A stretch of DNA of 64,000 nucleotides from Polyodon spathula. Its lineage: Eukaryota > Chordata > Actinopteri > Acipenseriformes > Polyodontidae. The DNA lies in assembly GCF_017654505.1 (NCBI RefSeq), contig NC_054571.1, forward strand, positions 2,229,550-2,293,549, read 5' to 3'. A program made the position numbers and the translations under genes. Below the pieces are notes generated by a model. That model saw nothing but the letters and a program-made list of their open reading frames with translations, was not told the origin of the DNA and made no database searches. Below, piece after piece: positions 38,701 to 52,429 of this stretch (its first letter is position 1; every line of letters starts with the position of its first letter).

Positions 38701-41700
38701 GTTTCTGTGGACAGCCCTGTGTGGCTGTACTCTGTTACTGAATCATTCAGCTTGAATCTGTGTTTTTTATTGTCAATATCTTGATTTGTCAGTAAGTGGA
38801 TTAGCCAGCTGACGGTTAGAAAGGGTACTGATTTTTATAGCTTAGCTACCACTCCAAGGAAGAGTTGAGTTTTGTTAGTTTGCTTTTCCTTAAGTATCAA
38901 GCCTTAACCCTTTGCGTTCCTTTGTCGGACCTGGTCCAACATCGCAAAAATCCTGTTCCAGTGTGATGTCGGACTTGGTCAGGCATCGCAATAAAAGCTG
39001 TTTAACAGGTCATGTGTCAGCTGTGAGCTGAGAAAGCTGACCGAGGGTGTTCCCCAATCGTTTCTGATTGGAAAGAAAGCAGAACCAGCTGAGTGTCTCT
39101 TCAAAAGCTGGAGGAACGATTTGAACAGAGAAGCGCAGAGGCAGGACTTGGAGAGAGCATCATGGCAGAGAGCAGACAGCTGAGACATGGCAGCCTGAAG
39201 AACTTGCAGAGATGATGGAGGAAGAAGTCTGTGACTATGAAAGTAGTTTAGATTAATATTTTGAAGAATCCAGGGAAGGAGGAATTCATTTCTCTGACGA
39301 GAGAGTAGGAAAATGAAGGAAACGGTCACGACGAGGCAGGCGTGGAGGCAGGGTGAGATGCGCACCTGTAAGCAGATAGATTGTGATTTTGAAAGTATCA
39401 CACACTGGATACTTGCAGATAAATCTGTGAAAAGCATGTACATAGTTATATTTGTTCTATAATTGTTGGGTCAAATGTGTGCACTTTGTTTTTGTATTTT
39501 GAAGTACTCAGTTATACAATTTTTTTCACTTTTTTTTTTTTTATGCGTGTCATTGTTTTTTTTTTATAGTAAGTTTGGAACCAAAGTCATTGCTCAAGTC
39601 ACTAACTTAACAAAACCAAAAATGGTGGTGGGGGGGGGGTTGTGCAATGTTCCCCTCCTAAATAGTTAAAAAAATAATAATAATAATAATTAACTTTTTG
39701 GTTGAAAAAATGTGTCTAAGGAGTATCACTTTGATTTATATAGCGATTTGAAACATGTTGTGTCAATAGTCACTTTAGACCATGTGCTGTTCAAATTTAA
39801 TTAGTGTTTTGTTCCCCAAATTTAAATAAGACCTGACCAGCCTAACAAAATAATTGGACTACAGTGGGTTTAGGCACAAAGTGCAGTGTTTGACCAGTCA
39901 GCATATGGGTGGGCGTGTCCCTGTTTAAACATGCACGAGTACTGGTGCAGTGTGGTGTGTCCACCACCCAAACATGTGAGTGTCACACAGACCTCAAGAC
40001 TGGTTATGTAAAGAGAATTTAGTTGTGGCTTATTGTGGTGTTTTTTTTTTTTTCTCCTCAGGACCCCTCTACATTTGTAGATTTTACCACTGCTTTAAGT
40101 GGGTAAATACTTTCTAGTCTTCAGTTAACGGGATGTTTTATTTGTAGGTAAGGCAGCAGCAGCAGACCCCAACGCGGCCTGGGCTGCTTACTACGCCCAG
40201 TACTACCAGCAGAGCGGCGCTCCAGTGCCAGGGCAGCCTGCCGGCACTCCCAGTGGAGCCCCGGGTACTGGGGAGCAGCCACCCGTTAGTCAGAGCGCCA
40301 CGGGACAGCCAGACTACACCAAGGCATGGGAGGAGTACTACAAGAAACTAGGTACAGACCTGACTGCACTGAGCCCTCTGCCCAGCGCACTGCACTGTGC
40401 CCTCTGCCCAGCGCGCTACACTATATGATGAATTGGGTACAGAAAGACCTGACATGCTTTCTGAACTGTATATTCTACACTGGGATCTGTATTGACCACA
40501 TTTATGGAAGTGTTGGTACAAGCAATGGAAATGAATCTAGTTGCTGACATCTTGAGGTTTTTATTTAGTAAGAAACAGACATACCAAACCAAAATACATT
40601 CTTCCTCTTAACAATTCATTGTAGTAATCAGTCTTTTTAAATTGACATTTGTATTTTGAATGTTTTTAACTTAACCCATACTGTACACTGTCCAGTTAGT
40701 GGTTTACGGCAGATGGATAAAGAGATAATGTAATCATAAATGCAAGGTTATCCTTTATAGTTCAACATTAAATAAAATACTATAGCAAGGTTTTGATTTG
40801 TTCACAATTTCATCCTTCTACTGTAGATATCACACGACTAAAGTGTTTTATTGATTGTGTGATTGTCGTGTTTTTTTTTTCCTCTGTGTCTTGCTTCCAG
40901 CTCAAGCGTCTGGCACAGCAACAGCAGCAGCAGCAGCAGCGCCCCAAGCAGCCGCAGGTCAGACTGACTACAGCGCAGCCTGGGCAGAGTACTACAGACA
41001 GCAGGCAGCTTACTACGGGCAGCCAGGGGCCCCCGTGCCGGGGCAACAGCAGCCTTCCTCGCAGCAGGGGCAGCAGGTACAGAGACCTGACCCCCCCCCA
41101 CCTATCCTATACCTCCCTACCCCTAACTCTCACAGCATGTACAGAGACCCTGCCCCTCTATCCTATACCACCCTACCCCTAACTCTCACAGCATGTACAG
41201 AGACCCTGCCCCCCTCTCCTATACCTCCCTACCCCGAACTCTCACAGCATGTAAGAACATAAGAAAGTTTACAAACGAGAGGAGGCCATTCGGCCCATCT
41301 TGCTCGTTTGGTTGTTAGTAGCTTATTGATCCCAAAATCTCATCAAGCAGCTTCTTGAAGGATCCCAGGGTGTCAGCTTCAACAACATTACTGGGGAGTT
41401 GATTCCAGACCCTCACAATTCTCTGTGTAAAAAAGTGTCTCCTATTTTCTGTTCTGACCTACAGAGACCCTGCCGAGGAATGGTATTAAGATTATATTGC
41501 ATTTCACCCATTCCAGGTTCTAATACCAGCATGATTTGTCCCAATGTAGTGGGAATACGCTCAGTTGTCTTAAACTTGTAGCAAAACCAGGAGTGGATCA
41601 AGATTCTATGCAATGGGAATCCTATTTCCATCCATGGTACCCCTCTATCGCCCTCACAGCAGAAGCTGGTAACTTGGCGTGGCGTTGTATGGATTGTCAA

Positions 41701-41866
41701 CAAGACCTAAAAATGTTTGCTTTACTTTTTGGGGCTGTTCTTGTAAACAGAAGGAAGGCATCACAGGGCTAATAATAATGAGCACCAGGGCACAGCACTT
41801 TATAACCACAAAGCTCAATTGAATCATTTATTTTTTTCATTCTGTTTTGTCTTTCAGGCCCAGTGA
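32711..41866 (+). CDS. khsrp: KHSRP (KSRP/FUBP2), 3' half
   Basis: KH-type splicing regulatory protein: binds AU-rich 3'UTRs to promote decay, aids miRNA precursor processing and affects splicing, in nucleus and cytoplasm. Exons are 32711-32733 (partial), 34251-34392, 35715-35875, 36065-36174, 37588-37676, 40148-40351, 40901-41076 and 41858-41866, with all phases matching. They encode the end of KH3 (NELLQSIR), a Gly/Pro/Arg linker, KH4 with GXXG loop GRGG, the linker [18 protein letters not shown], and Tyr repeats [26 protein letters not shown] and [12 protein letters not shown]. The stop follows AlaGln, as in human KHSRP. KH1-KH3 are lost in the 500-N gap. Compared with human, one [12 protein letters not shown] repeat is missing. 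The linker sequence separates it from FUBP1 and FUBP3. Confidence 0.94.
32789..33886. mobile_element. Possible nonautonomous DNA transposon with inverted ends
   Basis: Left end TGCGTTCAATAGGCAGAGCG (from 32797) is matched by the inverted right end near 33852-33880 (AGCGCTCCCTATTGAACGCA). The interior shows no transposase. No clear target duplication was found. Confidence 0.5.
34251..34392 (+). CDS. khsrp: khsrp exon: Gly/Pro linker and start of KH4
   Basis: Encodes [30 protein letters not shown] and [15 protein letters not shown]. 47 codons plus one base, donor GAG... AG|gtgagg. Confidence 0.95.
35020..35285 (+). repeat. Dispersed repeat, copy 2
   Basis: Second copy of the unknown family at 23131-23410, in the same orientation, inside the KHSRP intron that splits KH4. 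Confidence 0.7.
35715..35875 (+). CDS. khsrp: khsrp exon: KH4 core
   Basis: Completes the GXXG loop (GRGG) across the splice and encodes [19 protein letters not shown], the [20 protein letters not shown] strand/helix and EEKIE. Donor GAG|gtactg. Confidence 0.96.
36065..36174 (+). CDS. khsrp: khsrp exon: Pro/Gly linker
   Basis: Encodes [20 protein letters not shown] and [16 protein letters not shown]. Ends in phase 2, donor CA|gtaagc. Confidence 0.95.
36175..37587. other. khsrp intron
   Basis: No confident element. The sequence at 36276 (CAGGGGTGCCCAAA with GGGCCACA nearby) resembles a hAT-type end, but no second end was found. Confidence 0.4.
37588..37676 (+). CDS. khsrp: khsrp exon: [15 protein letters not shown] segment
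   Basis: Encodes [20 protein letters not shown] and [10 protein letters not shown]. Phase 2 in, phase 1 out, donor A|gtaagc. Confidence 0.95.
37677..38900. other. khsrp intron, first part
   Basis: AT-rich intronic DNA without recognised elements. Confidence 0.35.
38904..39320 (+). mobile_element. Possible piggyBac-type element, left end
   Basis: TTAA followed by CCCTTTGCGTTCC fits the piggyBac target site and CCC-start terminus. Two subterminal TGTCGGACYTGGTC repeats follow. A short acidic reading near 39210 could be transposase N-terminal remains. The right end was not found. Confidence 0.4.
40148..40351 (+). CDS. khsrp: khsrp exon: Tyr-rich repeats 1 and 2
   Basis: Encodes [20 protein letters not shown], a Pro/Gly/Ala spacer and [15 protein letters not shown]. 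Phase 2 in, phase 1 out. The acceptor is tttgtag and the exon itself starts with GTAAGG, which looks like a donor. Confidence 0.95.
   Translation, partial: VRQQQQTPTRPGLLTTPSTTSRAALQCQGSLPALPVEPRVLGSSHPLVRAPRDSQTTPRHGRSTTRN
40901..41076 (+). CDS. khsrp: khsrp exon: last Tyr-rich repeat with CAG/GCA run
   Basis: Encodes a polyalanine stretch from a GCA run (40914-40942), then [20 protein letters not shown] and a Gln-rich end. Donor CAG|gtacag in phase 0. Confidence 0.95.
41077..41250. repeat. 56-base minisatellite starting at a splice donor
   Basis: Three units of GTACAGAGACCCTGCCCC ... CTAACTCTCACAGCAT follow the exon end. The first unit contains the real donor. A partial fourth unit (CTACAGAGACCCTGCC, 41459 on) resumes after the CR1 fragment, so the LINE piece landed within the array. 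Confidence 0.9.
41251..41458 (-). mobile_element. CR1 3'-end fragment (copy 3)
   Basis: About 205 bases identical or nearly so to the 3' ends of copies 1 and 2, including the TTTCTTATGTTCTTA tail. It is strongly 5'-truncated, as is usual for LINE insertions, and antisense to KHSRP in its last intron. Confidence 0.93.
41858..41866 (+). CDS. khsrp: khsrp last coding exon (Ala-Gln-stop)
   Basis: After acceptor ctttcag, codons GCC CAG TGA give the terminal AlaGln found in human KHSRP. The 3'UTR follows directly. Confidence 0.85.
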   Translation, partial: AQ

Positions 41867-42495
41867 AGAGGGGGGGGGTATACAACATTTGAAAAGTGAA
41901 CTCTTAAATCCTGTGAAAACAAACATTCAATTCAGTCCTTCTGGGTTTTTTCTTTTTTTTTTTTTTCAAATAAACCTTGGGATTGCCTGGCTGTAGGATC
42001 TCTCCTCTTCTTGCCCCTCTAGTCAAGAAATCTTCAAAGGTATATCTACAAGATCTATCAGCCACACAAAATCACGGCTTTTGAATGAACAAACATTTTC
42101 TGGTTGGTACAAGATTTGGAGAAGACTGCCCTCTCCCCTCTTCCCCCACCCCACCCCCTCCTTTTCAGAAAAAAACAACTTCTGTCCATTTGTAAAAACT
42201 TCAGGGCAGCAAAAAAAACAACATTCTATAGGGCTCTAATCTACGTTTTGTTTTAATTGTTTTGTTTTTTTAATTGTAGGAAATGCATTTTTTTTCCAAG
42301 ATGAACATTCCCTGTATTTTTTTTGGTAAAGTTGTCTTTTGTTTTATTTCACTACTGCTCTGAGAAGGAATTGTGTTTTTTGAAGCTGGGCTGTTAGTGA
42401 GCGGGTTTGTTTCAACACAAGACACACAGAGTTGTACGCTTGGTTTTTACTTTTTAATGCTAGTTTTTAAAACTTCACAATAAACAGTATGAAAA
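41867..42495 (+). other. khsrp 3'UTR
   Basis: T-rich trailer with two AATAAA signals, at 41969 and 42479. The second is followed by a GT/T-rich stretch and is the likelier main polyadenylation site. Confidence 0.65.
42479..42484 (+). terminator. khsrp polyadenylation signal AATAAA
   Basis: Canonical hexamer about 610 bases after the stop, followed by TGGTTGCTGTCC. An earlier hexamer at 41969 could give a short 3'UTR. Confidence 0.55.
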
Positions 42496-42788
42496 TGGTT
42501 GCTGTCCCAGGTTCATTTCAAGGCTGTGAGCGTGTTAGATGTTTTAATTTTCTTTAAAATGCCTTTTCTAGCTGAGATGGACTAGCAGCTGGTTCATCAT
42601 TAATCAGAGCAGATGATAAACTGCTGGTTGCTAGACTGGCTACAATTCTAGCAAACTAATGTCTCCAGCAGTGCGTGGCAGGCTAGGGTAGTCTCACGTG
42701 AGAGGTCGTCGCACTGTGTGCTTTTAACCCTCTTTGCCCCCTCCCCTATAATTCTCAAATTGCACAGGCATGGTCGTCCTGCCTAGAT

Positions 42789-42832
42789 GTGTGTGTGTGT
42801 GTGTGTGTATGTATATATATATATAAATAAAT
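42789..42832. repeat. (GT)n(TA)n microsatellite
   Basis: GT run followed by TATATATATA. Confidence 0.93.
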
Positions 42833-43874
42833 TGTGTGTGTTGGTGGTGTTTATATTCTTCAGCTTAGTACGGTGGGTAGTTTCCTAAAACACCTTGTTT
42901 CATTTCCACACTTCGTTTTCCACGTGTTCATTGAGTTAGGACAGAGCAGCTCAACACATTACTGCCCTCATTTAAGGGGAAATGGATCTTGTAAGTTTAT
43001 ACTTCAACTTTAGGGGTTTAATGTAGGTGTATATTTTTTTTTTTTTTTTCTTCTCCTCCTAGCTTGTGGGTTTAATTAAAGTGGGCAATACACCTATCCC
43101 TCACTTTAGGCTCAGTTTAGACCACCAAAACAAATTTAAATATAGACCTAAACTTCTCAAATAAAATTTAAATGGGGTTTATCAGAGTGTGAAACCAGTC
43201 ATTATTCTTGGTCCATTAAGTAACGTTACAGTCCAAGATTAGTATTGAGGGAACATGCTTTTAACCTGTACTGTGTAATTTGCGCTAGTCTCTGACAACC
43301 TAACCTTGCCTTCAGGAAGCTTTTATCAAAGGCTGATTGTGGTGTTTTTAAACAGGGGTGTGCTTTGTAATCTTTACTACCCATAAATTCATTACAATGT
43401 ACAGTTGCCACTGCTTCAATCGGATGCCTTTGTGTTACGCCGGCAATAAGTGATGGATGTAACTTGTCTTTCAAGAGTCCCCCCGATCACCAGTACAGTA
43501 AATAAGCAAGTGTGTAGCGGCCTGTATAAACAATGCCTTTTGCCATCGAAATCAATGGGAATGGCAAACGCAATTTGCCCTATTTTATAAACGGCAGCAC
43601 ACAATAACCCTGGCCAGTGTCAGTGATGGATACTGTGTTGAGTATAACTTGGATTGACTGTTCAGTTGTAAATTGAGTAGAATACATCCCTGCATCCCAC
43701 ATCATTGTAGTTCATCTTTCCAGTTACAGGCATTTCCTCCAGTGTTGGTCTGAATGTTTTTAAGGTACATGAGTGATATTCCAGAGGTGTTCATTTTATT
43801 TATTTTTTCATGTAAGTTTTGTGTTTTTGGAGATTATTTCATTTCTGTTTTTTAAACAGTGAAACTTAATTTAG

Positions 43875-43906
<32 letters not shown>

Positions 43907-44580
43907 CCTTGAATTCAATGACAAGTGTTGAACTAGAAGACTTTTTTTCATTGTTATTGTTTCTAAATTCGGCACTGTTTTGGCGATTTTGACCTTATAT
44001 TAACATCGCTTTCTAATTCTGCTTGTAAACCTGTGCTCAGTCACGTCCCTGTGGATTTGTGGTTAAACTCAGAAGGTAATTCCCTAGTCAGTGAAAGCCT
44101 GCTGGAGGTGTGCGACTCACTGACAGGCACTTGAGTTATGAGCTCGGAAAGCCGTTTAATGATCATTATAATACCACAATGGTCAGAGTTAACCACAGAG
44201 TGAAATAAAGAAATACATGAATTCATATTAAGGACAATCTGATAAAGTACTTGAAAAAACAGTTTGAAAGAGACTTTAGATTAAAATTAAGAAACACCAA
44301 AACCCGTTGTGCCTCGCTCCAGGTGGTTTACGGTAATTTCGTGACAGCTCGGCTTCCCCCCCGGCCCCTTGTGGCTTGTCCTGACGTGGTAGTGTGGACA
44401 GACAACCAGACCAAAACAGTAGCTTATAACACAGCAGTCAGACTGGCACTCCCCACTGCAACGGCAGCCTAGCCAACGTCACAGCATTCTTCACAGTCAT
44501 CAAAGAACTGAGAGCGGGAGTGTTGCCTGGCAACTGGGAGACACACACTCCAACAGCTAACCCTTTCACTGCTGTGAGCT
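42833..44580. other. Intergenic DNA, no gene recognised
   Basis: Contains an A-run near 43881-43906 and short frames without domain similarity. Both strands were read and nothing convincing was found. Confidence 0.4.
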
Positions 44581-44583
44581 GTA

Positions 44584-44655
44584 CAGTGACGGCACACAGC
44601 TCAGCAACTAGACACACAGCTCAGCAACTAGACACACAGCTCAGCAACTAGACAC
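44584..44655. repeat. 20-base tandem repeat (CACACAGCTCAGCAACTAGA)
   Basis: Three and a half units, nearly identical. Confidence 0.93.
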
Positions 44656-47210
<2,555 letters not shown>

Positions 47211-47704
47211 GAATTTTTTTTACAAATTATGTGATTACAAATTACATAATTCTTTATTGTGCATCAATTAGTTTGATTAAAATCAGTTTTATCCAAAATA
47301 TGGCCTTGGGATGCAAAAGGCACTCTAATGGTAGAATAACCCTTATGTAGTTGGTTAAAATCTGGCCTTTTTTTGGGTTAAATCTAAGAAAAAAATAGGT
47401 GATTTACATTAAATCCAGGAAAAACACCTGTTGAAATATTAGCTTTTTTATTTTTTTTACACTTCATGCCCGATAGATGGAAGCCCGTTTTTCGGATCTG
47501 TTCACTGTAGTTTCACCGACACACTCGCCACTTCAAACAGCATTTCTCCGGTTCTACAAGTCCTAGAGCAATCGTCAAAGGCTCATTTGAAAAGTAAGAA
47601 CTTGGACCAATTAACTGTCATTTAATTTAAAATCTTACATCCCCCTTTTTTTTACATTGATTTACAGAACTACCCTAGTCGTGCACTCCTTACTGACTAC
47701 CTCT

Positions 47705-48127
47705 TCAAGAGCACCTGCTTTTGATCTGCTCGTTGTCATGGTGCTGTGCTGGCTTACGGGTTTCTCTTGCACTTGATGCCCTGAGTGTTGCTGAGACTCC
47801 AGCCTGATCTTCAGATTGGATCTGCTCTGTTACTGGCTGAACTGTTCCTTTCTGTAGTGTACCTGTCTGAGGCTGCTGTGGATCGTTATTTACTTGCAGC
47901 TCACTTTCAGGATTCCACCTGTCAGCTGACCCACGCTGTACTTCCTCTTTTGTTGTCATTAGGTGTCTGCAGATGCGTTTCAGAACTTGACCTTCTGGTG
48001 TCTCCACAAAGTATGCTGTGAGTTCCTCCTTAAATTTGTTATCCATGTCGGCATCATCTTCCTTTACAACTGCTCTGGAGAGGGTGTCTGCCACATACAT
48101 CTCTTCCCCAGGCTGTACTTTCAGCAA
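47705..48127 (-). pseudogene. Ty3/Gypsy-type pol remnant (RNase H end)
   Basis: The minus strand encodes LKVQPGEEMYVADTLSRAVV, the conserved VADTLSRA motif at the end of Gypsy RNase H, followed by a hydrophilic spacer that would lead to an integrase. The rest of pol is missing. The frame has about 140 codons and ends in low-similarity sequence. Confidence 0.75.
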
Positions 48128-49490
48128 CAGTCTGAATTGTGGGTGTGGTACTTAGTGGTCTCAAAGATACACAAACAGTTTCTAGTGTGTGCATAATGCT
48201 TGCTGTCAGTAACACATCGTTACAATGTCTACTTTTATACTGTTTCTGCCTGAAATACTCCTCTTTTTCTGGAATAGAGCATGGTAATTAATCTCACAGG
48301 TAATGAAGCGCACACAAAATATTATTGTAGGACAAGAAATAAGTATGCGCTATAGCAAGACGTTACACTGACATGTTAAAGTAGAAAAATATCCCAGGAG
48401 TAAAGAATATGTTTGCGTAGGCCTTAACTTTATCCCAGTGACAAAACAAAGGATGCCAAACAGCATTTCAAGTTAAACGCGGTTTTGTTTATGCCCAAAG
48501 TGCATTTTATTTATTTTTTCATGTTTTTCCTTCCTTGCTGTTTCGCAGTGAAGCGCAGCCAGCAACATGTTCTCATAAAGTAACAGCAGGTTTACTTTGT
48601 GTGTTTTTTTTAAATATTAATCTCGCACGTCACTCGGAGCTCTTTTTCATTTGCCATTTTTGAAAGTGGTTCGTCTTCTGGAGCGGTGTAATAAGTGTCG
48701 GGTGTCCGTCGTTTCTAGTGAATACGAACAGCAGATTTTCATATACGAATCAGTCACTAAATGTTTGTTTGAATATTCAGGTGTATTTGTCCCGGCACTA
48801 AAGGTTATTTGTCTCTCCTATGGAACTGGAGCAATTCAAATCTCAATTAAGTAATACTGTAATAATTAATAATCATTTAACTAATACTGTAATAAAATAA
48901 TGAGGCTAAATAGCTGAGCTGTTTGGAGGCGGGTATCAGAGTGCTGCTGGGTCCTCCACAGTTCCAATGGAAGCAGTCTGACTGGGGCATGGTTAGGGGG
49001 GGGTTACTCAAACCTCCTGGTTCTAGCTTGTCCAGCACAGCGCAGCATTCACTGAACACGTGGGCTGGGGATGCTGAGAGGAAAGACGGGGTACAAATGC
49101 TGCCGATGCTCGAGTTGCTTTAATTACAGACAAAAGTATTGGCACTCTACCTAATCCATAACATAATTCAAGGTAACACTAAGGACAAACATTTAGCAAA
49201 ATGACAATTTCTAATAATTTAACAAGTAATCTTTATCAAACTAGTTTAAGCTTCCACAAAAAGCTGAGGAGAGAATTGTAGCTTCTTATCCCCACTGTCT
49301 AAATTACAATAGATATGTTATAAAAGAAGAAAGATTAAACCAAGCATACTTTGCCACTGTGCAATGGGAATTTACAAACAGGATGAATGAGAACAATAAA
49401 GCATACTGTGTAAAGAGGATACAAAATACCCTTTACAAAGGGAATCATTTCAACCTTAACCACTGTATGTATAAATACTACTGTATTTAG
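48128..49490. other. Intergenic DNA, no gene recognised
   Basis: No supported element. 48900-49120 is GC-richer than its surroundings but matches nothing I recognise. Confidence 0.35.
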
Positions 49491-49528
49491 TTGCTTCTAA
49501 CTGAATTATGTGGTTCAGTTAGAAGCAA
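49491..49528. repeat. Perfect 15-bp inverted repeat with 8-base loop
   Basis: TTGCTTCTAACTGAA, loop TTATGTGG, then TTCAGTTAGAAGCAA. The stem does not extend beyond 15 pairs. Confidence 0.9.
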
Positions 49529-49821
49529 TGTAAAGTGACATTTCCCCTTATACACTGCAAACACAGTTATTAGCCAATCAGAATGATTTTACTATGTCAC
49601 GTGTTTCCTTGCTCGAATAGCTGTTGTGAGACTCTGACTGTAATAATGGCACAGGTTAAAAAAAAAAAAAAGCATGAAGACGAGTACAGATAGTTCTGGG
49701 AAGAATGGGAAAAATGAAATTTTCTTTGTGCATGGCAATGGAGGTAAGTGCGACAGTGCACTTGATAAATTCAAAAAATCGAATTTGGAGAAGCATATTC
49801 AAACAAATCACTCTAGGGCTG

Positions 49822-50426
49822 TGTCACAAAGACAGCATAGTGGGTGACGTCAGACCAGAAACGGACCAACACAGAACAAACAAGACAGGTGGAGTTGAGT
49901 GAAGCTAAGGGCTTCATTGCGCTCAGCATTTAATAATTAAACAGCAGAAAAAAAAAAAGGTTTGAAAGACAAACAACACAGGACATGGCATTGGCAGCCA
50001 AAACAAAAACAAAGACAAACTACACAGACAAACACGGTGAGCTGCTATTATTATTATTAAGATTATTACCCCTGTCTCCATCCCATTCTCCACTCACTGA
50101 ACACACAACCCCGAGTGAATGAAAACGTGCTGCTTTTATGCAGCTGTACTGAGACTCGATTGCTAATCAATCATTCAATTGGAGTCTCGGTATAGCTGCA
50201 CGTGAATCAATCTAGTGAATTTCCCATGCTCGCATATTATTAGATTTTACCTGCGCGTGAGATGCTGTGCAATCCTCGTGCCTAATTACAAATATACATT
50301 TTAACCGAATCGTGTTACACAGACCCATTTATATCCCGTGTACCAATGACTATAAAACCAACATTAACACAATACATACAACATAAAACACAAATAAATA
50401 GCACAGGGGTGGGGAACTTTGCCACA
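49822..50426 (-). mobile_element. 3' LTR of gag-only LTR element (copy C)
   Basis: On the minus strand it starts TGTGGCAAAG at 50426 and ends TTTGTGACA at 49822. It has a GCATAAAAGCAG TATA-like box, an ATTAAA signal before CTGAGCGC, and the TCTGACGTCACCC distal block. A run of G residues just upstream (50427-50450) serves as polypurine tract, which defines it as the 3' LTR. Confidence 0.75.
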
Positions 50427-51098
50427 TGTACCCACCCCCCCCCCCTTGTGCAAAGCACACCTGGCCTCAACGGCCACCTCCCCCCTTAAAATCCCCAAAG
50501 TCTTGTTTAAAGTCCTGGGACAAGTACAGGGACTTTAAGGGGTTCATGGGCAGCAATGTTGCCAGTAGCCAGGCTCCTACTGGCAATGCTGTCAGCAGAC
50601 GGTGGTGGGGCTCCAGCCACACTGCCCATTACAGCCAAGCAGAGCTGACGGCGACACCTGGCGAAGGCAGCAGCGGACCCTCAGGAGGTAAACATGGGAG
50701 GGGAGCCCTTGGCCATAGACGTGGCAGCGGGATCACCGCTTCTCCCTCGTACCCTGCCACTGGTGGCTCTACAGGCAATGTGGAGCATGCTCAACCCCAG
50801 GCGAAGTGAGGCAGGCATCCCCGAGCGATGACGTGAAGACATCCTCGAGCGATGACGTGAAGGGAGTTAGGACAAGCTGGGGTGCGGGTTTTGGCCCTCT
50901 TCGCGGCCAATGCGGCTGGGTGGTTCTTCTCCGTGTTTCCCTCGGCAGCCTATGAAGGAGCTGCTGAGGATCGCCAGCATCACATCCTCATCCTTCCTCC
51001 AGTGGTAGAGGAGAAAGCTGCAGGCAGTCTCCCTCTTGTGGCGGAGGTGGGAGCAGCAAGCAGTCCTCCCACTTGGTGGAGGCAAGACCAGCAGATAT

Positions 51099-51898
51099 TC
51101 ACCCTCTGCTGGTGGAGGTGGCAGAGGCAGCTCCTGCTGCTCTGCTCCTGCCGGTGGAGGTGGTTGGAGGTAGAGGCAGCTCCTGCTGTTCTGCTCCTGG
51201 GAGCAGCGTGTAGTCTCCTGGCGACAGAGGCTCTCCCTCACTTGCAAGAGACTGGTGCGGCTCTCCCTCACTTGCAGGGGACTGATGTGGCTCTCCCTTA
51301 CTTGCAAGGGACTGGTGCGACTCTCTCACTCCCTCTGCTGGTGGAGACTTGGGCTGTGGACACTCCGACTCCCCCTTTGCTGGCTGTGGACGCACTGACT
51401 CCTCCCTCTTGGGCTGTGGATGTTCGGCCTCCTTCCACATAGGCTGTGGCGGTGAAACCAGCAGGCATTCTTCCTTTACTGGTGGATGTGGGAACAGCTG
51501 CATCCTGGGCTTCAGACTCCTGCGGTCCCCCCTGCCTACGCGTTGGATGCTCATTGGCAAGCTGACATAGGGGCATCCCGAGCAGTCGTGTCCCCCTTCC
51601 TCACATCGCCCGCACCAGCTTGGTGGCACCTTGGAGCAGTCCCGCCAGCAGTGCGCCTCCTTTCCGCTCCAGGTGCACCAGAGTAGCAGGTTCTCTGGCT
51701 CCTCTGGCAGCTGGGGCTGTTGCTGCTGGGGCGGTGGGAGCAGCAGTCTACCACCCCCTGCTGGTTGTGGAGACTAAGGCGACCCCTGATGGACAGGGCA
51801 GCCGGCCACGTAGTGCTCACTTCCGCAGATAGGGCATAGTTGTTGTCGCTGTCCGAGGGGCTACCAGAGGCAGTTGGTGCTGGAATGCCCCAGCCCCA
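51099..51898 (-). pseudogene. gag-like zinc-knuckle protein of element C
   Basis: In the minus strand, starting near 51840, one frame has CPICGSEHYVAGC. A later frame (51629-51099) begins MPPSWCGRCEEGGHDCSGCP, which contains CX2CX4HX4C. A Cys/His segment (GKEAHCWRDC) lies between them. Downstream are three tandem ten-residue repeats (ASEGEPHQSL-like). Shifts between frames indicate decay. Knuckles of this kind bind RNA in retrotransposon Gag proteins. Confidence 0.6.
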
Positions 51899-51899
51899 A

Positions 51900-52418
51900 C
51901 AGACAAGGGACGTGGAGTTTGATGAAGCTGAGGGCTTCATTATGCTCAGCATTTAATAATTAAACAGAGCAGAAAATAAAAAGGTTTGAAAGATAAACAA
52001 AACACAGGACAATGCACTGGCAGCCAAAACAAAGACGAACTACACAGACAAACACGGTGAGCTGCTATTATTATTATTATTATTATTATGATTATTACCC
52101 CTGTCTCCATCCCGTTTTCCACTCACTGAACACGCAACCCTGAGTGAGTGAAAACAGGCTGCTTTTATGCAGCTGTACCAAGATTTGAATGCTAATCAAT
52201 CATTCAATTGGAGTCTCGGTACAACTGCATGTGAATCAATCCAGTGAATTTGTATTTATGAAGTGCTGTGCAATCCTCATGCCTAAATACACATATACAT
52301 TTTAAACCACTTGTGTTATACAGACCCATTTATATCCCTTGTACCAATAACTATACACCAACATTAACATATAACATAAAACACAAATAAATAGCACGGG
52401 GCGGGGCACCTTGCCACA
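51900..52418 (-). mobile_element. 5' LTR of element C (end truncated)
   Basis: Aligns along its length with the 3' LTR, from TGTGGCAAGG at 52418 to the GAAGCCCTCAGCTTCAT block near 51925. An internal deletion removes the GCTCGCATATTATTAG-equivalent segment, and the last ~60 bases are missing. Confidence 0.72.
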
Positions 52419-52429
52419 GATTGACACCG

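Larger units (their letters stand above)
49822..52418 (-). mobile_element. Nonautonomous LTR retrotransposon carrying only gag-like coding
   Basis: Two LTRs in the same minus-strand orientation (5' LTR about 52418-51900, 3' LTR 50426-49822) flank about 1.45 kb of internal sequence. This encodes CCHC zinc knuckles and Pro/Gln/Glu-rich repeats but no protease, RT, RNase H or integrase motif. The distal part of the 5' LTR and the primer binding site appear deleted. This organisation resembles gag-only terminal-repeat retrotransposons, which need an autonomous partner; LTR copies A and B are relatives. Confidence 0.68.

Noticed and set aside
49491..49528. microRNA-like hairpin
   Set aside because: The stem is only 15 pairs and does not extend, too short for a pri-miRNA; recorded only as an inverted repeat.
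49822..52418. An autonomous Gypsy element
   Set aside because: No protease, RT, RNase H or integrase motifs between the LTRs on either strand.
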